A program made the position numbers and the translations under genes. From Bradyrhizobium guangdongense (GTDB lineage Bacteria > Pseudomonadota > Alphaproteobacteria > Rhizobiales > Xanthobacteraceae): 64,000 nucleotides of DNA. This document shows, piece by piece, positions 16,294 through 23,778 of the stretch. The notes under the pieces are model-generated. The model saw only the letters and a program-made list of their open reading frames with translations. It was not told where the DNA came from and ran no database searches. The stretch's first letter is position 1. Every line of letters starts with the position of its first letter. The stretch covers positions 3,038,001 to 3,102,000 of the forward strand of contig NZ_CP030051.1 in NCBI RefSeq assembly GCF_004114975.1, given 5' to 3'.

Positions 16294-17814
16294 TCGTCCG
16301 TGAGGAGCGGCTAAGCGATTGAGGTAGAATCGCATTTATCGTTGTGGGCTGTTTTGGGATTGCAGGGATTTGATGCTTCGGGCCTCGGAACCTTGCGATT
16401 TCATTTTCAGGATTCCGTCGAATCGCCAGTCATGATTCCGTCGTCGCATCGGAGGTGGCGATGCGACCGAAGAAGCAAAGGACGACGGGATCTGGCGATC
16501 TGTTCCGGGCCAGACTGGACCAGATCATCAACATGAAGCACGAGCTGGTTCAGCTCGCCGGCAAGGTCGATTGGGACTGGGTCGACGGCGAGATCGCGCC
16601 GCTCTACAGCGAGAACGGCCGGCCGGGGATCGCGACCCGCTTCATGATCGGGCTGCTGCTGCTCAAGCACATTTACGGCCTGTCCGATGAGGGGGTGTGC
16701 GAGCGCTGGGTCCACGACCCGTATTTCCAGTACTTCACCGGCGAAGAGTTCTTTCAGCACGCCTTCCCGCACGAGCGCTCGGACCTGAGCCACTGGCGCA
16801 AGCGGCTCGGCGACAAGCTGGAGCTGCTCTTGGCCGAGAGCCTGCGGGTGGCGCACGAGGCCGGCGCGTTGCGCAGTCAGGACCTCAAGCGGGTCACGGT
16901 CGATACCACCGTGCAGCCGAAGGCCATCACCTTCCCGACCGATGCCAAGCTCTTGCACGCCGCGATCAAGGGGCTCAACCGTCTGGCGAGGAAGCACGGG
17001 GTCAGGCTGCGGCAGTCCTATCTTCGCATTGCCAAGACCGCGGCCATGATGGCGGGGCGCTACGCCCATGCCAAGCAATTCAAGCGGCATCAGCGGCAGT
17101 TGCGCATCCTGCGCAGCCGGCTGGGCCGGATCATCCGCGATATCCGCCGCAAGATCGAAGGTCAGACCGTGCTCGAGAACGCCTTCGTCCTCCCGCTCAG
17201 CCGGGCCTCCCAGATCCGCTCGCAGCAGCAGCGCCAGCGCGGCTGGAAGCTTTATTCCTTCCACGCTCCGGAGGTCGAGTGCATCGGCAAGGGCAAAGCA
17301 GCCGCCCCTTACGAGTTCGGGGTCAAAGCCTCCATCGTCACCAACAACCGCCGGGCTCCCGGCGGCCTGTTCGTGCTGCACGCCAGGGCGCTACCGGATA
17401 ACCCGTACGACGGTCACACCTTGCGGGATGTCATCGACCGCACCGAGACACTCACCGGCTGTGCGATCGAGCGGGCCTATGTCGACAAGGGATACCGCGG
17501 CCATGACGCGCAGAACCCGCGCCGTGTCTTCATCTCCGGCCAGAAGCGCGGCGTCTTCGGGGTCATCAAGCGCGAGCTGCGCCGCCGCTCCGCCATCGAA
17601 CCCATCATCGGACACCTGAAGGCCGATGGTCACCTCGGCCGCTGCTACCTCAAAGGCCGCGCCGGCGATGCGGCCAACGTCATCCTCTCCGCCGTCGGCC
17701 ATAACTTCCGGCGCATCCTCGCATGGCTGAGAGCTCTCTGGTGCCTCTTCCTGGCCACCCTCATCGCCGCCAGCAGCGACGGCTCACCGCTCAAATCGGC
17801 TTCTTAACGGACGA
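16294..17814 (+). mobile_element. IS5-type insertion sequence, about 1.5 kb
   Basis: An element of about 1,521 bp. Its tips are inverted: left TCGTCCGT at 16294 and right ACGGACGA ending at 17814, an exact 8-bp match followed by imperfect similarity over about 30 bp. It is flanked by direct copies of CGCAGTAG and carries one transposase gene. It is inserted immediately after the decarboxylase stop codon, between that gene and a bidirectional hairpin at 17839. Transposase and ends look intact, so the insertion may be recent. The family is assigned by transposase style. The 8-bp duplication is longer than the 4 bp usual for core IS5 members, so the subgroup is uncertain. Confidence 0.8.
16461..17807 (+). 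CDS. IS5-family DDE transposase
   Basis: A 448-residue transposase. The N-terminal DUF772-like part includes RFMIGLLLLKHIYGLSDEGVCERW and PHERSDLSHWRKRLG. The catalytic triad is visible: first D in VTVDTTVQPKAI (about residue 152), second D in AYVDKGYRGHD, and the glutamate in RRRSAIEPIIGHLKADG with the Y-(2)R-(3)E-(6)K spacing of IS5/IS4-type enzymes. It catalyses cut-and-paste transposition of the surrounding element. GGAGG lies 6 bp before the ATG. The frame is uninterrupted and the stop lies 7 bp inside the right end. Confidence 0.93.
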   Translation: MRPKKQRTTGSGDLFRARLDQIINMKHELVQLAGKVDWDWVDGEIAPLYSENGRPGIATRFMIGLLLLKHIYGLSDEGVCERWVHDPYFQYFTGEEFFQHAFPHERSDLSHWRKRLGDKLELLLAESLRVAHEAGALRSQDLKRVTVDTTVQPKAITFPTDAKLLHAAIKGLNRLARKHGVRLRQSYLRIAKTAAMMAGRYAHAKQFKRHQRQLRILRSRLGRIIRDIRRKIEGQTVLENAFVLPLSRASQIRSQQQRQRGWKLYSFHAPEVECIGKGKAAAPYEFGVKASIVTNNRRAPGGLFVLHARALPDNPYDGHTLRDVIDRTETLTGCAIERAYVDKGYRGHDAQNPRRVFISGQKRGVFGVIKRELRRRSAIEPIIGHLKADGHLGRCYLKGRAGDAANVILSAVGHNFRRILAWLRALWCLFLATLIAASSDGSPLKSAS

Positions 17815-17822
17815 CGCAGTAG
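17812..17822. repeat. Right direct repeat flanking the IS
   Basis: CGACGCAGTAG, the exact copy of 16283-16293. Removing the IS and one copy restores the decarboxylase stop joined to CCACGACC and the terminator hairpin at 17839. Confidence 0.65.
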
Positions 17823-17838
17823 CCACGACCAGCTGAAA

Positions 17839-17875
17839 CGACAACGGCCCCGGAGAGGATCCGGGGCCGTTGTCG
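17839..17875. terminator. Bidirectional hairpin between decarboxylase/IS and flbT
   Basis: A perfect 15-bp stem (CGACAACGGCCCCGG / CCGGGGCCGTTGTCG) with a 7-base loop lies between the plus-strand operon and the minus-strand flbT, which stops at 17894. It probably terminates both convergent transcripts. The IS separates it from the gene it originally served. Confidence 0.8.
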
Positions 17876-17893
17876 TCTGCGCTGGTCTTGAGA

Positions 17894-18334
17894 TCAGGCG
17901 GCCGTGCTGACGTCGGTCTTGTCCGCCTCGGTTTTGGGATGCGTGGCCTCGAACTGCTCGCGCAGCTTGTCCTCGTAGGCGATCAGTTTGCGGGCATCCT
18001 TCAGCGCCCGGTAGAGGTCGCCGCTCATGATGTTGTTGTTGATGCCTTCGATAATGGACCAGGCGCTCGGCACGGCGGTGACGATGTCGCGCACCAGGTT
18101 GAAATAGGTGCCGTGCTGGCTCTGCGGGTCCGGCGAAATATACATGAGCTGCACGGCCAGATAGACCAGCTTGGCGGGCGTGTCGGCGGTCTCCGGCGTG
18201 AGGATGTCGCGCTCGCGCAGGATCGGAACGTTCTCGCCGTCGATCAGAAGGCGGGCGCGCTGGTCCGTGTTGGTGATGACGCAGTTCCCGACGATGATGC
18301 GTTCGTGCGGTTTGAGCTCGACCTTGAGAGCCAT
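17894..18334 (-). CDS. flbT: Flagellar biosynthesis repressor FlbT
   Basis: A 146-residue FlbT. The start MALKVELKPHERIIVGNCVITN and the central AQLMYISPDPQSQHGTYFNLVRDIV match the family; in the present sequence the string reads AVQLMYISPDPQ. In Caulobacter FlbT binds the flagellin mRNA 5-prime leader and promotes its decay until the hook is complete, opposed by FlaF. Position next to the flagellin genes fits this role. The ATG at 18334 is chosen over a 16-codon upstream extension because family members begin at MALKVELKP. A CtrA-type box lies about 100 bp upstream. Confidence 0.95.
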   Translation of the reverse strand: MALKVELKPHERIIVGNCVITNTDQRARLLIDGENVPILRERDILTPETADTPAKLVYLAVQLMYISPDPQSQHGTYFNLVRDIVTAVPSAWSIIEGINNNIMSGDLYRALKDARKLIAYEDKLREQFEATHPKTEADKTDVSTAA

Positions 18335-18430
18335 GCCTGTTCTCCATAAACGCTTTTGTAACGAGCGGCCCGCGCGTCCCAATCCAACGGCTGCCGATCC
18401 TGATTTGGGTCCAATCCTTGCTGAATGTGG

Positions 18431-18445
18431 TTAACGGGTCGTAAA
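18431..18445 (-). promoter_or_regulatory. CtrA-type box upstream of flbT
   Basis: Read on the minus strand: TTTA-CGACCCG-TTAACC, one mismatch from TTAA-N7-TTAAC. It lies in the 322-bp gap between flbT and the first flagellin gene, about 97 bp before the flbT start. The fliX site at 29540 has the same TTTA variant in its first half. Confidence 0.5.
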
Positions 18446-18656
18446 CATTTGCCAGATCGCTAAAAAATGAAGCGGCGCCAATATGTTGCCCACTTGCGAA
18501 GATTCCGTCCGGAACCTCGCAGCGAGTCGTTTCGGTCCGACGCGGAGAAACTGGGGGTTTCATTTCACGGATTGTTAGAGGCTCGGAGGCACCGTCCGCC
18601 GGTCGTTTGATCAATATCGGTCAAACAGGACGCGTAGCTACCAGAAAGGTAACAGT

Positions 18657-20945
18657 ATGTCCGGTATCGTTCTCTCCGCATCGGTTCGCCAGAACCTGCT
18701 CTCCCTCCAGTCCACCGCCGACCTCCTCGCCACCACCCAGTCCCGTCTGTCGACCGGCAAGAAGGTGAACTCGGCGCTGGATAATCCCACCAACTTCTTC
18801 ACCGCCCAGTCGCTCGACAACCGCGCCAGCGACATCAACAACCTGCTCGATGGCATTGCCAACGGCGTGCAGGTGCTGCAGGCCGCCAACACCGGCATCA
18901 CCTCGCTGTCGAAGCTGCTCGACTCCGCGAAGTCGATCGCCAACCAGGCGCTGCAGACCACGGTCGGCTACTCCACCAAGTCGAACGTCTCGACCACGAT
19001 CGCCGGTGCAACCTCGTCCGACCTGCGCGGCACCACCACCTACTCAAGCGCGACCGCGCTGACCAACGTGCTGTTCGATGGCACGGCCGGTGGCGCTCAC
19101 GCCGCAACCTCGACCACCACGCTCGGCGGCACGATCGGTACCGTGACTGGCTCGGTTGTTCAGGACAACAACGGCGGCGGTGCGGCCAACATCACCGCGA
19201 CGACGCTGCTGTATGGTGACGGCCTCGCGGGCGCGACCTCCGGTCTGACCACGGGCGCCGCGACCCAGTTCACCGACGGATCGAGCTTCACCGTCAACGG
19301 CCACACCATCACCTTCAAGGCGGGTGCTGTTCCGGCTGCGGCGTCGGCTCCGAGCGGCTATGGCGTCAGCGGCAACCTCGCGACCGACGGCAATGGCAAT
19401 TCGATCGTCTATCTCGGTGCGAGCGCCACGAATTCGACAGCCACGGTTGGCGATGTTCTGAAGGCGGTCGACCTTGCCAGCGGCGTCCAGAATGCGGTCG
19501 TATCCGCGGGTGCGGCGACGATCACCACCAACACCAGCCAGACGACGTCCGTGAGCGCGCTCGCCGGCGGCAAGATCACGCTGGAAACCTCGACGGGTGC
19601 CGATCTCAGTGTGGTTGGCAAGGCCGACCTGCTGAAGGCTCTCGGTCTGACCTCGGCGACCGGCTCCGGCAATGCCACAGTGACGGCGAGCCGCACCACG
19701 AGCTCGGGCAGCCTCGGCACCCTGATCACGGATGGTTCGACGCTGACCGTCAACGGCAAGACCATCACGTTCAAGAACGCAGGTACGCCTGCGGCGGCCA
19801 ACGTTGCCACCGGATCCGGCGTCAGCGGCAACGTCGTCACCGACGGCAGCGGCAACTCGACCGTTTACCTGGAAAAGGGCACGGTTGCCGATATCTTGAA
19901 TGCGATCGACCTCGCCACCGGCGTGCAGACCGCATCCAACTCCAGCGGTACGGCAACCCTGAGCACGGCGACCGGCCAGACCAACTCGTCGATCGTTGCG
20001 GGCGCGCTGCACATCTCGACCGGTGCGAACTCGGATCTGACGATCACCGGCACGGGCAATGCGCTCTCGACCCTCGGCCTCACCGGCTCGACGGGTACGG
20101 GCACCTCGTTCACCGCGAGCCGCGCTGCGGCAGCTGGCGGCGTCTCCGGCAAGACCTTGACCTTCACCTCCTTCAATGGCGGCACGGCGGTCAACGTCAC
20201 GTTCGGCGACGGCACCGGCGGTACGGTCAAGACGCTCGATCAGCTCAACACGGCGCTTCAGGCCAACAACCTGACGGCCACGATCGACGCCAACGGCCTG
20301 CTCACCGTCTCGGCGACCAACGACTATGCGTCGTCGACGATCGGCTCGGCGGCTGCCGGCGGCACGATCGGCGGCACCATCACGTCGGCGCTGACCTTCA
20401 CCAACGCGACGGCGCCCGTTGCTGACGCTGTTGCCCAGGCGACCCGTTCCAACCTGGTCAATCAGTACAATAACATCCTGACGCAGATCGACACGACCTC
20501 GCTGGACGCCTCGTTCAACGGTGTCAACCTGCTCAACGGCGACCAGCTCAAGCTGGTGTTCGACGAGACCGGCAAGTCGAACCTGAACATCACCGGCGTG
20601 ACCTTCAACTCGAAGGGTCTCGGTCTCGCCGCGCTGACGCAGGGCACCGACTTCATCGACAACTCGGCCACCAACAAGGTGCTGACCAAGCTGAACACGG
20701 CCTCGAGCACGCTGCGCTCGGAAGCCTCGACGCTCGGTTCGAACCTCTCGGTGGTGCAGGTGCGTCAGGACTTCAACAAGAACCTGATCAACGTGCTGCA
20801 GACCGGTTCGTCCAACCTGACGCTGGCCGATACCAACGAGGAAGCGGCCAACAGCCAGGCGCTGTCGACCCGCCAGTCGATCGCGGTCTCGGCGCTCTCG
20901 CTGGCCAACCAGTCGCAGCAGAGCGTGCTCCAGCTGCTCCGCTAA
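18657..20945 (+). CDS. fliC: Flagellin 1 (giant type)
   Basis: A 762-residue flagellin. D0/D1 ends are conserved: SASVRQNLLSLQSTADLLATTQSRLSTGK with the ALDNPTNFF motif at the N-terminus, and QVRQDFNKNLINVLQTGSSNL to SQQSVLQLLR at the C-terminus. The middle carries repeated beta modules: one beginning SFTVNGHTITFKAG (about 208), one TLTVNGKTITFKNAG (about 359), and a third with TLTFTSFNGGTAVNVTFGDG. Each of the first two ends with a D-x-x-x-x-G and ALGLT block, like the Flagellin_IN family. It is exported and polymerised as filament subunit. The leader ACCAGAAAGGTAACAGT resembles that of flagellin 2. It is followed by a strong terminator. Confidence 0.95.
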   Translation: MSGIVLSASVRQNLLSLQSTADLLATTQSRLSTGKKVNSALDNPTNFFTAQSLDNRASDINNLLDGIANGVQVLQAANTGITSLSKLLDSAKSIANQALQTTVGYSTKSNVSTTIAGATSSDLRGTTTYSSATALTNVLFDGTAGGAHAATSTTTLGGTIGTVTGSVVQDNNGGGAANITATTLLYGDGLAGATSGLTTGAATQFTDGSSFTVNGHTITFKAGAVPAAASAPSGYGVSGNLATDGNGNSIVYLGASATNSTATVGDVLKAVDLASGVQNAVVSAGAATITTNTSQTTSVSALAGGKITLETSTGADLSVVGKADLLKALGLTSATGSGNATVTASRTTSSGSLGTLITDGSTLTVNGKTITFKNAGTPAAANVATGSGVSGNVVTDGSGNSTVYLEKGTVADILNAIDLATGVQTASNSSGTATLSTATGQTNSSIVAGALHISTGANSDLTITGTGNALSTLGLTGSTGTGTSFTASRAAAAGGVSGKTLTFTSFNGGTAVNVTFGDGTGGTVKTLDQLNTALQANNLTATIDANGLLTVSATNDYASSTIGSAAAGGTIGGTITSALTFTNATAPVADAVAQATRSNLVNQYNNILTQIDTTSLDASFNGVNLLNGDQLKLVFDETGKSNLNITGVTFNSKGLGLAALTQGTDFIDNSATNKVLTKLNTASSTLRSEASTLGSNLSVVQVRQDFNKNLINVLQTGSSNLTLADTNEEAANSQALSTRQSIAVSALSLANQSQQSVLQLLR

Positions 20946-20973
20946 TAGCTGACGACATCGCAATCAAGTCATG

Positions 20974-21003
20974 GCGGCGGGGCCTCGGCCCCGCCGCTTT
21001 TTT
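20974..21003 (+). terminator. Terminator after flagellin 1
   Basis: GCGGCGGGGCC / GGCCCCGCCGC stem, almost no loop, followed by six T residues, 29 bases after the stop codon. Confidence 0.92.
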
Positions 21004-21063
21004 GTGGGTCGTTGAGAGGCGACGGCCTGGTGAGACGGCCTTGGCGAAAGGTAACTCTCGGTT

Positions 21064-21082
21064 ATGGTTAACGGGGAGCAAA
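21064..21082 (-). promoter_or_regulatory. TTAACCAT-type half site before flagellin 2
   Basis: On the minus strand TTTG-CTCCCCG-TTAACCAT has the N7 spacing of a CtrA box but a poor first half. A second relative, TTAGCCAT, occurs on the plus strand at 21192-21199. Both lie in the 328-bp gap before the flagellin 2 gene. No clear sigma-54 element was seen in this gap. Confidence 0.3.
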
Positions 21083-21273
21083 CGCCAGGAAAAGCCGAGA
21101 AAGTTCAGGGGGATCGTCATCGCGCGGGACCGGCTTCCGCAGCGTTATGGTGAACCGGCGCTTACGGTTCACGCGCAGATTTCACCCTTTGTTAGCCATG
21201 TCCACGCAGGCTGCGCGCGTCACTCGATCCGAAGCGATCGAACGAAGACGCGTAAACCAGAAGGGTAAGAGTC

Positions 21274-23562
21274 ATGTCCGGTATCGTTCTCTCTGCGTCG
21301 GTTCGTCAGAACCTGCTCTCTCTCCAGTCCACCGCCGATCTCCTCGCCACCACCCAGTCCCGTCTGTCGACCGGCAAGAAGGTGAACACGGCGCTGGATA
21401 ACCCCACCAACTTCTTCACCGCCCAGTCGCTCGACAACCGCGCCAGCGACATCAACAATTTGCTCGATGGCATCGCCAACGGCGTGCAGGTGCTGCAGGC
21501 CGCCAATACCGGCATCACTTCGCTGTCGAAGCTGCTCGACTCCGCGAAGTCGATCGCCAACCAGGCGCTGCAGACCACGGTCGGCTACTCCACCAAGTCG
21601 AACGTCTCGACCACGATCGCCGGCGCGACGGCCTCCGACCTGCGCGGCACCACGACCTATACCAGCGCAACCGCGCTGACCAACGTGCTGTTCGACGGTA
21701 CGGCCGGCGGTACCCACGCCGCAACCTCGACCACCACGCTCGGCGGCACGATCGGTACCGTGACCGGCTCGGTTGTTCAGGACAACAACAGCGGCGGTGC
21801 GGCCAACATCACGGCGGCGACGCTGCTGTATGGTGACGGCCTCGCGGGCGCGACCTCCGGTCTGACCACGGGCGCCGCGACCCAGTTCACCGACGGATCG
21901 AGCTTCACCGTCAACGGCCACACCATCACCTTCAAGGCGGGTGCTGTTCCGGCTGCGGCGTCGGCTCCGAGCGGCTATGGTGTCAGCGGCAACCTCGCGA
22001 CCGACGGCAATGGCAATTCGATCGTCTATCTCGGTGCGAGCGCCACGAATTCGACAGCCACGGTTGGCGATGTTCTGAAGGCGGTCGACCTTGCCAGCGG
22101 CGTCCAGAATGCGGTCGTATCCGCGGGTGCGGCGACGATCACCACCAACACCAGCCAGACGACGTCCGTGAGCGCGCTCGCCGGCGGCAAGATCACGCTG
22201 GAAACCTCGACGGGTGCCGATCTCAGTGTGGTTGGCAAGGCCGACCTGCTGAAGGCTCTCGGTCTGACCTCGGCGACCGGCTCCGGCAATGCCACAGTGA
22301 CGGCGAGCCGCACCACGAGCTCGGGCAGCCTCGGCACCCTGATCACGGATGGTTCGACGCTGAACGTCAACGGCAAGACCATCACGTTCAAGAACGCAGG
22401 TACGCCTGCGGCGGCCAACGTTGCCACCGGATCCGGCGTCAGCGGCAACGTCGTCACCGACGGCAACGGCAACTCGACCGTTTACCTGGAAAAGGGCACG
22501 GTTGCCGATATCTTGAATGCGGTCGACCTCGCCACCGGCGTGCAGACCGCATCCAACTCCAGCGGTACGGCGACCCTGAGCACGGCGACCGGCCAGACCA
22601 ACTCGTCGATCGTTGCCGGCTCGCTGCACATCTCGACCGGCGCGAATTCGGATCTGTCGATCACCGGCTCGGGCAATGCGCTGTCCGCGCTCGGCCTGAC
22701 CGGCTCCACCGGCACAGGTACCTCGTTCACCGCGAGCCGCGCCGCAGCTCCCGGCAGCATCTCCGGCAAGACCCTGACCTTCACCTCCTTCAATGGCGGC
22801 ACGGCGGTCAACGTCACGTTCGGCGACGGCACCGGCGGCACGGTCAAGACGCTCGATCAGCTCAACGCGCATCTTCAAGCCAACAATCTGGCCGCCACGA
22901 TCGACGCCAACGGCCTGCTCACCGTCTCGGTGATCAACGACTATGCGTCGTCGACCATCGGCTCGGCTACGGCCGGCGGCACCATCGGCGGCACGATCAC
23001 GTCCGCCTTGACCTGGACCAACGCGACGGCCCCGACCGTCGATGCGGTCGCTCAGGCCACGCGCTCCAATCTTGTTGCCCAGTACAACAACATCATGTCG
23101 CAGATCGACACGACCTCGGTCGACTCGTCCTTCAACGGCGTGAACCTGCTCAACGGCGACCAGCTCAAGCTGGTGTTCGACGAGACCGGCAAGTCGAGCC
23201 TCAACATCACCGGCGTGACCTTCAACTCGAAGGGTCTGGGTCTCGCCGGCCTGATGCAGGGCACCGACTTCATCGACAACGCAGCGACCAACAGGGTGCT
23301 CACCAGCTTGAATGCGGCCTCGAGCACGCTGCGGTCGGAAGCTTCCACGCTGGGTTCGAACCTCTCGGTCGTGCAGGTTCGTCAGGACTTCAACAAGAAC
23401 CTGATCAACGTGCTGCAGACCGGCTCGTCCAACCTGACGCTGGCCGATACCAACGAAGAAGCGGCCAACAGCCAGGCGCTGTCGACCCGTCAGTCGATCG
23501 CGGTCTCCGCGCTGTCGCTGGCCAATACGTCGCAGCAGAGCGTGCTTCAGCTGCTCCGCTAA
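21274..23562 (+). CDS. fliC: Flagellin 2 (giant type)
   Basis: A 762-residue flagellin with the same length and architecture as flagellin 1: conserved SASVRQNLLSLQST start, ALDNPTNFF, three central beta modules and the SQQSVLQLLR end (SLANTSQQSV here). From about 21832 to 22610 its DNA is almost identical to 19215-19993 of flagellin 1, with only a handful of substitutions, while both flanks differ more, including at silent sites. The leader GACGCGTAAACCAGAAGGGTAAGAGT aligns with that of flagellin 1 (first 20 bases are the best match). Probably a second filament subunit; the order suggests tandem duplication. Confidence 0.95.
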   Translation: MSGIVLSASVRQNLLSLQSTADLLATTQSRLSTGKKVNTALDNPTNFFTAQSLDNRASDINNLLDGIANGVQVLQAANTGITSLSKLLDSAKSIANQALQTTVGYSTKSNVSTTIAGATASDLRGTTTYTSATALTNVLFDGTAGGTHAATSTTTLGGTIGTVTGSVVQDNNSGGAANITAATLLYGDGLAGATSGLTTGAATQFTDGSSFTVNGHTITFKAGAVPAAASAPSGYGVSGNLATDGNGNSIVYLGASATNSTATVGDVLKAVDLASGVQNAVVSAGAATITTNTSQTTSVSALAGGKITLETSTGADLSVVGKADLLKALGLTSATGSGNATVTASRTTSSGSLGTLITDGSTLNVNGKTITFKNAGTPAAANVATGSGVSGNVVTDGNGNSTVYLEKGTVADILNAVDLATGVQTASNSSGTATLSTATGQTNSSIVAGSLHISTGANSDLSITGSGNALSALGLTGSTGTGTSFTASRAAAPGSISGKTLTFTSFNGGTAVNVTFGDGTGGTVKTLDQLNAHLQANNLAATIDANGLLTVSVINDYASSTIGSATAGGTIGGTITSALTWTNATAPTVDAVAQATRSNLVAQYNNIMSQIDTTSVDSSFNGVNLLNGDQLKLVFDETGKSSLNITGVTFNSKGLGLAGLMQGTDFIDNAATNRVLTSLNAASSTLRSEASTLGSNLSVVQVRQDFNKNLINVLQTGSSNLTLADTNEEAANSQALSTRQSIAVSALSLANTSQQSVLQLLR

Positions 23563-23589
23563 GTAGCTGAATCAATAAGATAAAAGAGA

Positions 23590-23619
23590 GCGGCGGGGCT
23601 TCGGCCCCGCCGCTTTTTT
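23590..23619 (+). terminator. Terminator after flagellin 2
   Basis: GCGGCGGGGC / GCCCCGCCGC stem closed by a TTCG tetraloop and followed by six T residues. Confidence 0.93.
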
Positions 23620-23669
23620 GTTGCGGGGTTCGGGCCACTTGCTGCGTAACCCCGCATTAACCCTATCCC

Positions 23670-23685
23670 TTAAGTCGCCGTTAAC
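23670..23685 (+). promoter_or_regulatory. CtrA-type box before flagellin 3
   Basis: TTAA-GTCGCCG-TTAAC is an exact TTAA-N7-TTAA(C) match, continuing as TTAACCATACTTTAA. It lies about 95 bp before the flagellin 3 ATG. This is the only one of the three flagellin genes with a full box on the coding strand. Confidence 0.65.
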
Positions 23686-23778
23686 CATACTTTAAAGGAG
23701 ACCCCCTAAGACTCCACCAAAGCCCGCTTTCCAGATCGGCGAGCCCGATTCGTATCCGGTTCAAGAGGAAGACCGCCA

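Noticed and set aside
16342..16460. Small open frame at the left part of the IS, upstream of the transposase
   Set aside because: It overlaps the element end and transposase start and has no coding character. It is better seen as the IS leader.
18480..18510. A TTGCCC-ACTTGC string before flagellin 1 as a sigma-54 promoter
   Set aside because: The -24 GG is missing when the -12 GC is fixed at 10 bases, so it does not meet the core pattern.
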